This document shows positions 11,137-21,905 of a DNA stretch of 64,000 nt, in pieces. The notes beneath the pieces are model-generated. The model was not told the DNA's origin, did not search any database, and saw only the letters and a program-made list of their open reading frames with translations. Source of the stretch: Heligmosomoides polygyrus polygyrus (lineage: Eukaryota > Nematoda > Chromadorea > Rhabditida > Heligmosomidae); contig OX377202.1 of assembly GCA_947396885.1 (NCBI GenBank), positions 21,390,001 to 21,454,000 on the forward strand, read 5' to 3'. The position numbers and the translations under genes were made by a program. Positions within the stretch are counted from its first letter, which is position 1. Every line of letters begins with the position of its first letter.

Positions 11137-12952
11137 GTCCTGGAGTCCTCGAAGAACCTTCACGGTGTGGTGCATCGCTGAATTGCACGTAAATGCTCGC
11201 AGCCGCCTCAAACGCCGTCGTCGAGGGTTCCGTCTTCATCAGAGACATTGGTGTAGCTTAGCACGTCATCGCCGTATCAAAGGGATTGCCGACCATGCTG
11301 CCACTCCCCTGGAAAAGCAAGTAAAGCAGAGTCACCTTTCGGACCCATGCCCTCCTCCAAAGAGCAGGCTCAAAGAAGTTGAGACGGACATGCTTTGCGA
11401 GTTTGCTTTCCTTGTTTCTATCGCAGGCCGAGGTGCGATCTGGACTCTGGGTCGTGAGGCTCGAGTCGTAATGCGTTTACTTGTATGTACGTTACACTTC
11501 ATACAGGCATATATTTGGGAATAAAAATAAATAATTGTCAGTCGTTGTAAAAATCGATGTATGCTGGGTTCAAACCTAGTGCTGTCACCTGGGACCAAGT
11601 GTGTCGGTACAAAGCTTATCAAGCTGTCTGACGTTGGTCACTTACGATTCATTGGTTTTTAGTAGGTCAAAGAGTTACGACGTGCAGAAACAGTCTCAAC
11701 GTTCTCGTAGGTCTAGTGTGCATTCCTACCCGATGCACAGCAGGCCAGGTGCAGTCTCGAACCGCTTCTCTCACCTAACAATAACGAACCCTGGTTGGAG
11801 AGAGAAGCGGTGGAACCGTGGTGTCGGCCAGACTTTGTACATCCGTTGACTTCGTTTCAAGTGCTACTGCTGTGCACCCTTGGTTTTTCGCAACAAGCAT
11901 TGCCAATGAGTGATGCCTACATTCAATGAGTTTGTTAGGAAAACTTATAACTACCCCATTGATGAATTAACCATTTACACCACACCTGACTTAACTTTGC
12001 TTCTGCATGTAAGGCACTGAAGATTTCTCCAAGGGTGGTAGAACATTATAGTGTATAAACAGGGATAGCATATGCTTCCTCTTCCAATCAAAAAACTGTT
12101 CAGACGGGCGTATTTGTTGAGCTTGGTGAGTTGGACAGGTATACAGCTGGCAACGCGATTTCACACCTAATCGGATGCACTGCGGTAGAAAAGAATAGAA
12201 AGGAGACAAGAAGAATTTCATGTTGAGCTTCCTACTAGTCTCCGTTAAAATAAAAACTCTATTTTATACCGTCAGGGGGAAAGTTGGTGCCTCTCCTCTA
12301 GAGGAAATGCCTCGTCTGAAACACGCGATGGAGTGACCTAAGGTGAGGTGAAAATGATTAATGTCTTATCAACTAGTATATAGGTATTTCTCCCTTAACT
12401 AAAAAATTCTGTATCCGACAATGGACGAATCTGGTAAAATTACTCAGCATCGATTCAATGCAAATTCAAAGCTTCGACGCCATTAAGCTCAAAGAGAGGA
12501 AAGAAAATTCGTTAGTTTTCATAGATTTCCGTAGCGTAAAGTCGTGATATACGCATAACGCGTTACGAAGAACATTTCTATGTCAGCTTTCAAGGCAACC
12601 TAACCCATCAACATTCGTTCATTGAGCACCTCCTGTACTATCACACCATCGAGATTACCGTTGACCCGCATTGGACTCCCCCCCCTGCAGAAGTCGAAGC
12701 GTACGTCAGTGAAGTCGATGACAATTCAAGTATTTAGGTTTTCATCGTTTCGATTGTGGAAAATCCGTTCACTGTGGTTTTTGGATGCGCTGGATTGCAA
12801 TACGTACAACTATCTAGAGTTCGCACACTTTCTTAAGGCGTAAATCCCAACACCATCTATAAGTCGATTCTAATGAGACATTGCGAAAAGCAGATACACG
12901 CAAGGAATGCTCACAGTGACATTCTCTGTTTTCGGCTCTCTTTCCCAGCATG
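11137..12952. other. No recognisable gene
   Basis: Several 70-120 codon ORFs occur on both strands without recognisable motifs, splice sites or conservation elsewhere in the window. GAATAAAAATAAAT at about 11,519 is a possible polyadenylation signal, but no upstream gene supports it. Confidence 0.4.
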
Positions 12953-13270
12953 CTGTTGAGAGAATGGGAGAATTTAGGATTACGGTAGGTCGCCCGACGT
13001 GCATTCGCAGAAATGGCGAGCGCGGGAACCTAAAAGTGATGATGTCGAGGATTGCGATGGGATTTCAGTTTAGGATTCCGAGGACTCTCGAGGAAAGCAG
13101 CTCGTTCCGCCGGCTGCGTCGTCACTCTCTCTCACACCGTCTTAACTGTCTTAGCGTAGTGGTATTTTTGAGCGTTCGTATCGTAATTCTGGTTCTGTTG
13201 TGTCGTACATAATTTCCGAATAAACCGTTTAAATCCAAGCAGTCGGTGTCGCGTCGTTGGCTCCAACTGG
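12953..13270 (+). mobile_element. Possible solo LTR
   Basis: Begins TGTTGAGAGAATGGGAG. It contains AATAAA at about 13,218, about 50 bases before TTGGCTCCAAC-TGGTTCAACG, where TGGTTCAACG could be a tRNA primer-binding site. No internal polyprotein, no TATA box and no convincing TSD. The combination fits a BEL/Gypsy LTR terminus but is weak. Confidence 0.3.
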
Positions 13271-13934
13271 TTCAACGCCAGTGTCTACCTTGGGTCACCG
13301 AAACACGTTTAACCGTCTTGTTTCGACTATGCACTAGTAGCGCATTAGGTGGTGAATTATAGTCGAACTATAACTTTACTAATGCAAGATCACCTGACCA
13401 CTCAATAGAGGCAGAGGATGATATTAGGTGGTCGAGAAGGAGTACAGCTTCACATATGCGACAGTGGCCGTTTCCTAAGTGCAGAGGTCAATCTGAATAA
13501 TCTATGAATTATCGTGTAATAGCACTGCTTAGTCTATCCTAGTTGAAGGGGGCACTGCCAGAAGATCGAAACCAATAAAAAGTGTGGCTTTTCCGCCTAG
13601 AAAACTGCAAAGAGAGGTTCTCTCGCAAGCTTATTCCAGCTGTTGGCTGTTGTGTTTGTAAAATAGTTTATACTTCTGTCACCGTTGTCGAGGAGCCGGA
13701 ATGTGGTGACCCCCCCATTAGGATCAATTCGCACTGTTCGCTATATCGATGTCATTTTCGATCGAAAATCTTCACGAAACATAAGCTGATCAAGTTGCAT
13801 TGTCCGAAACTTTATTGACATAGATGCAAACCGCCCTGGATATCTTTTCAAGGCTTCTCACTTACTTGATGGCTCGAGAGGAAGAGTGCCAGTGGCGAAA
13901 GTTTCCCACTTTGGACCCCAACTGGATCATGATG
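13271..13934. other. No recognisable gene
   Basis: Intergenic. The 78-codon plus-strand ORF at 13,582-13,818 is cysteine-containing but has no signal peptide or family motif. Confidence 0.4.
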
Positions 13935-15366
13935 CATTTAGCTACATTACCGGACATGCCGTTGCGTCCAATAAGCACAAGCGGCACGAAAGATGAATAG
14001 CGGCGCAAAAGGGCGCCGAAGAGCGCCGTTTTCCTCTCGCCACGCGTCGCGTGTGACGCAAGCCGTTTTAGTGCCCTGCGCCCTCAACTTCTGAACGTTA
14101 GGCTGATGGAAGGAGCCTATCCACGCGTTTGGACGAGCATGGCCTACTGTTTGGAACTAACTGCCGGCATGGCGCGCGTTGTGAACAATGCATATAGGCC
14201 CGACAGAATCAATTGAGTCGACGCGAGAGCACGGAGCGGAAAATTTTCGACAAATATCGATTTTTCGATAATTTCGCATCGAGGACAATGCCGCAGCGGA
14301 GGGGCGATGACGTCACTGAAAATCATTATTTTCGAACCTGGCCAAGTAGGATACCATTCAATCGCGTTTTTGACGTAGAATTGAACGGTGTTACTCAGAG
14401 TGGCGAGGACTGTAACCTGAGCGAGTAAGTGCACAGAGAACATCTATCGTTGATGTGCCAAACTGCACGCGCAGTCGTGTTTGGAGCGAGATAGCTCTAT
14501 TAGTGTGAACCCTTCCGACCGTAGCTTGTGGATTTTGTAATAGGTAAGACGTTCTAGCAGCTTTTGAAAGCAGAGCGATGTAGGTTAAGAACGAACAAAC
14601 TTACAATGGTGCGAAAATGCAGGTTACGCTTGTGCGACGCAACTTTTTCCGATTTCAGTCGACCACTGTGTAAGACGAGGTGAGCTAACGGCATGCAAAT
14701 TCGTGTGCTAGCAGAGCACTGAAAGCACATTACACTGACTTGCATCGAAAAAAAGGATTGTACAAGCTTGACCTGCATTTTCGCGCCACCGTAACTTTGC
14801 CTGTTCTTAGGCTACTTCGCTGCACTTTGGTAGTCTGCTAGAACTTTTTACTGACTACAAAATCCATAAGCTGCAGCTGGAAGAGTTCACAGAGTTATCG
14901 CGCTCCAAACGCGCCTGCGCGTGCAATTTGCGAGCAGTTGCGTCACCTCGACCGATAGGTTCGATTCTATATGCATTGTTCTCGGTGCACTCCAGATGCA
15001 AGCTGGACAGTCTTTGAGCAACTCCTATATAGGAAGGCTAGGAATTTCCTTTAAAACTCCTCGTACGCTCACCCTACAAGCTGTCGCTCGCTCTATAGGT
15101 TGTCGCGCCCACTCGATTGATTCTGTCGGGCCTATATGCGTTGTTCACAGCACGCCATGCCGGCAGATAGCTCCAAACAGTAGGTCATGCTCCTCCAAGC
15201 GCATGGGTAGGCTCCTTCCATCAGCCCAACGTCAAGAAGTTGAGGACCCTAAACCATTTGCATCCGGCGCGTCGCTGGTGAGCGGAAAACGGCGCTCTCC
15301 GGAGCCCTTTTGCGCCGCCGTTGTTGGACGCAGCGACATGTCCGGTACCGTAGCTAACACAAAGTG
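13935..15366. mobile_element. Palindromic (foldback) element A
   Basis: A near-complete inverted repeat about 1.43 kb long. The left end TTAGCTACATTACCGGACAT is mirrored at the right by ATGTCCGGTACCGTAGCTAA. Further matching pairs include AGGCCCGAC near 14,200 with GTCGGGCCT near 15,130, GTGGATTTTGTA near 14,529 with its inverse near 14,857, and GAAAATGCAGGT at 14,611 with ACCTGCATTTTC near 14,770. The centre is near 14,700. No transposase. The 148-codon ORF 14,921-15,367 lies inside the right arm and is not supported as a gene. Confidence 0.8.
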
Positions 15367-15481
15367 ACGTTGGCGAGTTTGCTAAAGTGGTGCCTCAATG
15401 CGTGATGCACAGAACAGGCAAGAAGCAACAGGAGAATACGAACGCTTAAAAAGTTCATGGAAAACAACAAAAAACAATGAG

Positions 15482-15487
15482 TTTATT
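15482..15487 (-). promoter_or_regulatory. Polyadenylation signal of the secreted-peptide gene
   Basis: AATAAA on the minus strand, about 110 bases after the TAG stop at 15,599-15,601, a normal nematode 3' UTR length. Confidence 0.6.
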
Positions 15488-15598
15488 CGCATTGCGGACG
15501 TCTACACAACTGAATGTGGCGATAACATGGGGATAAAATAGAATTAAGGTTAAGGAACTCATGAACAATACGCCGTTCTCGCTGCACACCTCACGCGC

Positions 15599-15752
15599 CT
15601 AGCCGTACCACCCGTACCACGGTCGATACCAACCGCCGTACCATGGCCGACCCCAGCCATATCCGTAGTATCCGTAATACGGTCTCCATGGCCTAGCCCA
15701 CCACGGTCGGTGATAACCATAATATCCATATTGCCGTTTCACTCTTGTTAGC
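15599..15752 (-). CDS. Secreted Tyr/Gly/Trp-rich peptide precursor, exon 2
   Basis: Second exon of a minus-strand gene whose first exon is 18,190-18,272. It follows a strong nematode acceptor (GTGTTTCAG then GCTAAC) and ends at a TAG. With exon 1 it makes a 78-residue precursor: signal peptide, short propeptide, a dibasic VKR site, then a 44-residue C-terminal peptide starting QYGYYGYHRPWW, made almost entirely of Y, G, W, R and P. This layout resembles C. elegans nlp/YARP-type neuropeptide-like or antimicrobial peptide precursors, secreted from epidermis or neurons. Similarity is in architecture and composition, not a proven orthology. Polyadenylation signal at 15,482. A Gly/Tyr-rich cuticle or eggshell peptide is the main alternative. 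Confidence 0.72.
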
Positions 15753-16159
15753 CTGAAACACCTGAATTTAGATTTTTTCATTTTTTGATGATTTAATAGC
15801 GATGTATTATGTATCGAATTAAATCTTGATTTGTGGACTCTTCAGGTTTCACAAAGATTTTGCAACTGACAGCTGAGTTAGAACTAAAAACGAAAGTTGA
15901 AAAAAGACAGAAAAAGCAACGAAAGTGGGTGTCAATGCCGAGGTTTCAAGATTACAGGGGAAGTAGACGGAAAGTTGAAATTTAGCGACCCTTTAGAGCG
16001 GACAAAAAAGGTTATCTGCTGTATATCTAGGTTATAAAGACCGTCCTTGAAGTTTCACGATAATACGCTGCAGTATTGGTAAGTACGAGAGCAATGTTCT
16101 ATCTTTCAACTTGACATTCAGAGTTCAGGAGGTTGGTGAATGAATCCCAACACTAAATA
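15753..16159 (-). other. Intron, part 1 (acceptor side)
   Basis: Intron sequence of the secreted-peptide gene before the mariner insertion. Nothing else recognised. Confidence 0.6.
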
Positions 16160-17424
16160 TGAGGTTGTGCGGAAAGTTCTCAGCGTTTGTGTTACTATTT
16201 TTCATTCGTCTATTATTAAGTTAAAATTAAACTTGCACTGCACATTAATGTTATTTTCTGTGCAGAATTTTTCGCAGACTAAATAATTTGTGTTTCAACG
16301 TTGTTTTGTATTTCAGCCCTTGAAGGGCTTATTGAAGTTTGTCGAAGGAGCAATTCCGAACGACATTTTAACTCCAGATCGGGACAAATCTCAGCTGACA
16401 CAGCTCGTCATATCGATCAAATGTGGTGGCCTAATAGTGTTGGAGAAAGCACCCCAGTGGTTCATAAAATTTCGGACCAGAGATTTCAGCCTCGAAGATG
16501 ATCCCTGTAGCGGTCGACGTAGAGCCCTGGAGGACGAGATGAAGGAATTGGCGGAAGCTGAACCATCCCAGACAGTTCGCGGGATCGCAGAGGAGCTAGA
16601 CCTCAGTAAAACTGCTGTTGTAGATGCTTTGAAACGCCTTGGGAAGGTCGAAAAGCTCGGAAATGGGTGCCCCACGAGTTTAGTGAGCGGCAAAAATTGT
16701 CACGTTTCAAGATTTGTTCTTCTTTACTTTCACGCAGCAACACTGACCCGTTTTTGGATTGATTCATTACTTGTGATGAAAAGTGGATTCCGTATGATAA
16801 CAGGAAACGTTCCGGACAGTGGTGGGCGCCGACCAACTCCACCCCCCCCCCCCTCCCGTGGCGTTTTCTAAAGGTGAACCTCCACAAAAAAGGAAATGGT
16901 CACTGTGTGGTGTTCGGCGGCTGATGTCATCCATTACAATTTTTAGCACCAGGCCAAACGATCACAGCAGAGTCCTAGCGTAAGGAAGTCGACGAAATGC
17001 ACCGAAAATTGCATCAACTTCAGCCAGCATTGGTCAACAGAAGAGGCCGATTTTTTTGCACGATAACGCCCGCCCGCACGTTTCACAAATCCCTATTCGG
17101 CAATTGAACGAATTAAGGGTTGAAGTTGTGCCTCATTCGCCATATTCTCCAGACCTCTCACCAACCGTCTTCCACCTTTTCAAACATTTTCAGAACTTTC
17201 TCGCTGGTAAAACCTTCACCAATTAGGACCAAGCCAAAGCAGCCCTCGTAAATTTTGCCGAATCTCGACCCCTTAACTTTTTCGCTTTTGGAATAGATCG
17301 ACAGGTGGCGTGTTGGTAAAGGTGTGCTGATTCGAACGGTGCTTATTACGACTTAATCTCTTTAGATTCGAGAAAGTTATGGTAGCTCAAAGTGAAGACG
17401 CTGAGAACCTTCCGGACAACCTAA
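16160..17424 (+). mobile_element. Bandit/Hsmar1-like mariner transposon
   Basis: A 1,265-bp mariner flanked by the TA duplication (16,158-16,159 and 17,425-17,426). Its inverted ends are TGAGGTTGTGCGGAAAGTTC and the inverse TTAGGTTGTCCGGAAGGTTC. The transposase reads in pieces: WFIKFRTRDFSLEDDP then TVRGIAEELDLSKTAVVDAL (DNA-binding region), CDEKWIPYDNRKRSGQW in another frame (first catalytic Asp), HDNARPHVS (second Asp) and YSPDLSPTVFHLF, where the third catalytic Asp is Val (GTC). An in-frame TAG follows in the FTN-DQA segment, and a C tract near 16,840 adds another disruption. From memory, the motif set is that of the hookworm bandit element and its relative Hsmar1. Inactive. Confidence 0.95.
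16290..17330 (+). pseudogene. Mariner transposase pseudogene
   Basis: Coding part of the mariner at 16,160-17,424. The longest open piece is 193 codons (16,290-16,871); family proteins are about 340 residues. The helix-turn-helix part and the WVPHEL-like linker are partly shifted out of frame, and the D,D,D triad survives as D, D, V. It lies antisense to the gene whose intron it occupies. Confidence 0.9.
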
Positions 17425-17426
17425 TA

Positions 17427-18189
17427 GCTTACGAATTTACGAATTGCGAAGTAGAAAGGAGGCGAAGATTGAAACCGTGAACCAGTCTAGTTTTCGGCTA
17501 CTGCACAGGTCAACTAGTCTAGTTCATCTACACCTCATGCATCGACCGCCTGGTATTCGAGCTATGTGGAAAATGTTACGGACTGACAGATGCTTCTTAG
17601 TAGTTACATAGATTTGAGGAGCTTCCACGGTGTCATGTGCTTTCCCTCGAAATGCTATTAAGTTCCAAAATTGGCCAGTGTCGACCACAAGCTTTGCAGC
17701 CCGAACCAAGGATAAGGGTCGAGGTGTTTTTTGCGAGATTAGTGCTGACCTGTTTATCATAGTTCGATTACAGAAAAAATACAAGGATAGGCGAGAGGGA
17801 AGCCCAGCAATTTTCATCAAAAGCTGTGATTGTTAGTTCAATTAACAAAAAATGTGCTGAAATTTTTCTTCGACTTGTCTAGTAAAAATACTAATACAAA
17901 ACCTCCGGGATATCATCGACGTGCAAGAAGCAACTGGATGCGTTTTAGTCAGGCAGTTACATTAAAAAGCCTTAGTCTTGGATTAATAGGAAGTATAGCC
18001 GTGCATAACAGTGTAATATAAGGATTAGATGAGAAACTGATGTAGAATAACTTCGCTAGTTAACCTCGTTCCGCTTGATATTTTTGGTGGCATAAGCATT
18101 CTTCTTTCTTCGGAAGATGAAGATGTAGCGCCGAATGGCATCACATTCCGCGTTTAACGACTATTCACTGCAGACCTCTCTAAACGTAC
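17427..18189 (-). other. Intron, part 2 (donor side)
   Basis: Remainder of the intron. It starts at 18,189 with GTACGTTTAG, a good donor. Small plus-strand ORFs here have no recognisable domain. Confidence 0.6.
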
Positions 18190-18272
18190 CTACTACCTTC
18201 GTCGCCAGGTCGTCCTTCGCAGCAAGTGAAAAGCAGCAGAACGACGAGGAGAGCCGTCAAGGTGCACTTCAT
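18190..18272 (-). CDS. Secreted peptide precursor, exon 1 (signal peptide)
   Basis: ATG at 18,272 begins MKCTLTALLVVLLLFTCCEG, a textbook signal peptide: a basic start, a hydrophobic core and small residues at the likely cleavage site. RPGDEGS follows, and the exon stops two bases into a codon at the donor AG-GTACGTTTAG. Exon 2 supplies exactly one base to complete that codon (AGG, Arg), so the phases agree. The ATG is preceded by CTGCAG, a possible trans-splice or 3' splice acceptor. I chose this ATG because it is the only one giving a full signal peptide in phase with exon 2. Joining the exons is inferred; the intervening intron is about 2.4 kb, half of it mariner. Confidence 0.7.
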
Positions 18273-18380
18273 CTGCAGATTCGAATTTTTAGAAGTGTGG
18301 CCAGTGCTTGAACAAAGACGAGAAACTGTTTCTTAAAGTTTTTGAAGAGGGAAATTTTTCCAAATCGGATCAGTGAAGAA

Positions 18381-18413
18381 TGATGAGTATCTCATCACTT
18401 CGATGACTATATA
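18381..18413 (-). promoter_or_regulatory. Candidate promoter: TATA box and GATA-containing palindrome
   Basis: On the minus strand GGTATATAGTC (18,408-18,413 core) lies about 135 bases before the ATG. Just downstream is TGATGAGATACTCATCA (18,381-18,397), two perfect 7-base inverted arms around three bases, containing GATA. In C. elegans, GATA factors drive epidermal and intestinal peptide genes; function here is inferred. Confidence 0.4.
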
Positions 18414-18929
18414 CCACCGTTAAAACCTGGAAGCAGGTCACGGTCAGCGGTGATGGTTTGCACTTTATTGTTCGCCGACATCCATAACTCTCCCAAAGAG
18501 AGGAATTCAATGACCTTGTTTTAGGTCAAGGGAAAGAGGGCTTCGGAGACGGATGTGCAAAAAACAGCAGAAAGAAAGGCAAAGGTGAGAAGGAGTGCTA
18601 GTGTTTGGCAATGTCACATGGACGCTCAGGTAACAGCTGTTAAAAAACCGGTGGAAGCTTTTTATCGTTGGAGAGACGATGGGCGTTTTTTTGCAGCAAA
18701 ACCTTTTCTAAAACAAACACTACAAATTGGACTGTAGGAGGGTAAAGGAATTCCTTGAGTTGTACAGATAGTTTACGTCATCTCTATGCTGCTGCGGAGC
18801 GTGAATTTGGAATACAGTTCGACCTTGATACAGGAAGCATACATATGAGCACCTAAAGCCAGCATGTCCTATCGTCCACGGTCATCACCTCTGCGTTTTT
18901 TAGTTTAGTACAAAGCGTTCACCGTTTGA
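18414..18929. other. No recognisable gene
   Basis: Upstream flank of the secreted-peptide gene. The 60-codon ORF at 18,555-18,737 has no recognisable domain. Confidence 0.4.
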
Positions 18930-19235
18930 GAAGCTTAGCAAAGATAAAGGATAAAGGAAGTCGTCACTCAATCCCTCTTTGGATGCGCCTCGCGTTCTAC
19001 TTCTACGGCATGACGTGGAATCCATTTTAGTGCGTATTTGGCCGTACAAACTTGCTGTGGCCATCCGATAAACTAGTCTGCGCTTTACCCTCCCAGACAA
19101 GTCTGCTATACATTCATTTTCGGAGCAATGAAAGGCTTGGTTGGCCTGGGCGGGAAATCCGAGCCAGGAACCTGATATCGGGTGCACGCGACAGCCAGCA
19201 CCTCCTCTGACTGCGCTATACGCACACAAGAATAT
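18930..19235 (-). mobile_element. tRNA-derived SINE
   Basis: Read on the minus strand, an A-box-like GCGCAGTCAGAGGAGG is followed by a degraded B box (GGCTCGGATTTCCCGCC), then the conserved tRNA-unrelated body: CCAACCAAGCCTTTCATTGC, AGACTTGTCTGGGAGGGTAA, and an end rich in TTTATCC/TTTATC near 18,945. I recognise this body from a dispersed SINE-like repeat common in hookworm-type nematode genomes. Diverged, and no clear TSD was found. Confidence 0.7.
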
Positions 19236-19876
19236 TCCAGTATCACGTCTGGGATTTTTACTATGTGGTGAGAAAATTCACAGCGCAAATCAGTTTTGTA
19301 CAGAAATACGCTCCCAAACCCTTTCGATAAAAATATAAGGCGTCCTGGTCGCCCCATTCGATTTATTTCTAGGGAAGCTTCATTGCCGCTGACCTTTTCC
19401 TTGGCGGTGATAACATTGGGTAATTCTGGTGATAGCGATTATTTTGTGAGAGTGATCAAGGTGTAAAATAAATAATAAATTTGAAAGAAGAATAGAATGG
19501 AGGAACTTCCATACCTTCGTTGGAATAGGAGCAGCTGGTAGAAGTAGCTGTTAAGAATGGTTGGGTTTAGGCTTCGAACAGCTAGTCATCTTTTATAGCC
19601 CCAAGAAACCCAAATCACATCGTAATGCGCTGTGTCTGTGCTTTATTCGTCTAATCTAGAACTGTTGGATGAGAATTGTGACTTTTTTCAAGCGAACGTC
19701 AGGTTTGGGCCAGAACACGGATGATGAATGCGCGTCGCACGCAGTGATGTGTGATGCAAATGCTGAGCGAACTAGCAACCGGATAGAAACTTTCCATCAA
19801 AAACAGCAGTTACAGGAATCCATACTGAAAAGAACCTACAATACCGCTCAAATTCTTTGCAAAAAGACGCTTTGCG
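19236..19876. other. No recognisable gene
   Basis: Intergenic. The 91-codon ORF 19,669-19,944 runs into the following palindrome and is not supported. Confidence 0.4.
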
Positions 19877-21858
19877 ACGGATTAATCTGTAACAAAGCGT
19901 CGTATTGCCATAACTCTTTTCAAAGTTATTTGTTTAAAATCTAATTAGCACCATTAGAAGCCCCGTCTCATTTTCGATCCAGCGGTCTAAACGTCATCTA
20001 AAACGATTGCGCGGGGACCTAGTTATAAAGCTTTTGCTTCCTCGGCTCCTTTAATTGATTTACGACCCCTCCGAGATCTCCCATGGCATGTCCTGAAGGC
20101 TTTTCGTGGACGAGGTTCAGCGAAACTCAGAAATCCTCTATTGTTTCAGCAGATCTGTAATTGCTACGCGTCAAGTGTCGTTGTGGCACTAAATAGTGCC
20201 ACGTTTGAATAACATGGGCCCTATTTCAGATAGGCGCAAGCAAGCGGAAAACTAAGATTCAGTTAAGAATTACCCAACTAGTAGCCTGCTACAGAAGGCA
20301 GTATTCTACTATCCCATTGTGGGAACGGTGATCTTTATAAAACGTGTAAAATGGCTTTGAGAAATTGAGAGAAATGGCTAGATTTTCTTTTTTCCAACAA
20401 GGAATTGGTCCAATCTCAATATGAGGCATAGGATTTCTCCTATTTTTGAACCTCGGCTGCTCTTGAACAGGATAAGTACGAAAGCCGTGCTTCTTGTAGT
20501 GTACAGTAGACAACAAGCACATTCGAATCTAGAAAGAACGAAAAGATTTTGGTCGTTCAAAGTAGATTTCTATGCGGCCAAAGTTTGACGAAAACAACAG
20601 GAAAGTTTGTTTCGGTCGCTTACCTCTTTATGGATGAGTTTATTCAAAAAATCAACTGGACAGCATTTCTCAGCTCGTTGAGAGCTTTTCGCAGATGTAA
20701 TATTGTCCGTATTCGAACTGAAAACCATTATCACCTCTTCGGCCGCCGAAACAAGTTTGAGACTGCGCTTCGGCCCGAGTGCGGACACGGCGGCGGGCCG
20801 CTCGCTGCCCATGCCACCTCCCGCGGCACTCCACATGTCGTATATCGCCTATGTACAGTATTCACACCTCCTGCGCCGCGGTCTATCAGTGATCACCCCG
20901 GATACGAGTGCCACGGGAGGTCGCAAGGGCAGCGAGCGGCTCGCCGCCGTGTCCGCACTCAGGCCGAAGCGCAGCTCCAAACTTGTTTCGGCGGCCGAAG
21001 AGGTGAAAGTGGTTTCCAGTTTGAATACGGACAATATTACATCTGTGGAAAGCTCGCAACGAGCTGCGAAATGCTGTCCAGTTGATTTTTCGAATAAACT
21101 CACCCATAAAGAAGTAAGCGACTGAAACAAAATTTTTTGTTGTTTTCGTCAAACTTTACCCGCACAGAAATCTATTTGGAACGGCCAAAATCTTTTCGTT
21201 CTTCTTAAATTCGAATGTGCTTGTCGTCTACTGTGCACTACAGAAAGCACAACTTTCGTACTTATCCTGTTCAAGAGTAACCGAGGTTCAAAAATAGAAG
21301 AAATCCTACGCCGCATATTGAGATTGGACCAATCCCTTGTTGGAAAAAATAAAATTTAGCCATTTCTCTCTATTTCTCAAAGCCATTTTACATGTTTTAT
21401 AAAGATCACCGTTCCCACAATGGGATAGTAGAATACTGTCTTCTGTAGCAGGCTACTAGTTGAATAATTCTTAACTGAATCTTAGTTTTCCGCATGCTTG
21501 CGCTTATCTGAAATCGGGCCTGTGTTATTCGAACCTGGCACTATTTAGTACCATAATGACACTTGACGCGTAATAAACACAGATCTGCTAAAACAATAAA
21601 AGATTTCTGAGTTTCGATGAACGTCGTCCACAGAAAGCCTTCAGGACATGCCATTGGGAATCTCGGAAGGGTCGTAAATCAATTAAAGGAGCCGAGGAAG
21701 CAAAAGCTTCATAACTAGGTCCCCGCGCAATCGTTTTAGATGACGTTTAGACCGCTGGATCGAAAATGAGACGGGGCTTCTAATGGTGGTAATAAGATTT
21801 TAAACAAATACATTTAAAAAGAGTTATGGCAATGCGACGCTTTGTGACGGATTAATCC
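19877..21858. mobile_element. Large palindromic element B (about 2 kb)
   Basis: Two arms of about 950 bp (19,877-20,830 and 20,907-21,858) are inverted copies around a spacer of about 76 bp. Matching pairs run throughout: GAAGCCCCGTCTCATTTTCG (about 19,969) with its inverse near 21,760, TTAGATGACGTTTAGACCGC (about 21,737) with its inverse near 19,985, and CGGCCGCCGAAACAAGTTTG (about 20,740) with its inverse near 20,982. Outer ends both carry GGATTAAT. Arms differ by scattered substitutions and small indels. Long ORFs crossing the arms, including 178 codons at 20,549-21,085, are accidental. Confidence 0.9.
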
Positions 21859-21905
21859 TGCTCGGCCAGCAGGAGCTGCGGGTTTGAGTCCCGCTTGGCG
21901 CTAGT
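21859..21905 (+). repeat. tRNA-like 3' half with T run
   Basis: CCTGCTCGGCCAGCAGG forms a hairpin like an anticodon arm. GCGGGTTTGAGTCCCGC forms a perfect T-arm with B box, then TTGGCGCT and a TTTTTTT run follow. No matching acceptor or D-arm lies upstream, where the palindrome ends. It is a tRNA or tRNA-SINE fragment, not a tRNA gene. Confidence 0.5.

Noticed and set aside
12953..13270. Full LTR retrotransposon
   Set aside because: No second LTR, no gag-pol and no TSD; kept only as a low-confidence solo LTR.
14921..15367. 148-codon ORF
   Set aside because: Entirely within the right arm of palindrome A; the left arm does not preserve it.
20549..21085. 178-codon ORF
   Set aside because: It crosses the spacer of palindrome B and reads both arms. 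Mirror ORFs appear on the opposite strand, as expected from an inverted repeat.
21859..21905. Complete tRNA gene
   Set aside because: Only the anticodon-like arm, T-arm and 3' acceptor are present; the 5' half is absent.
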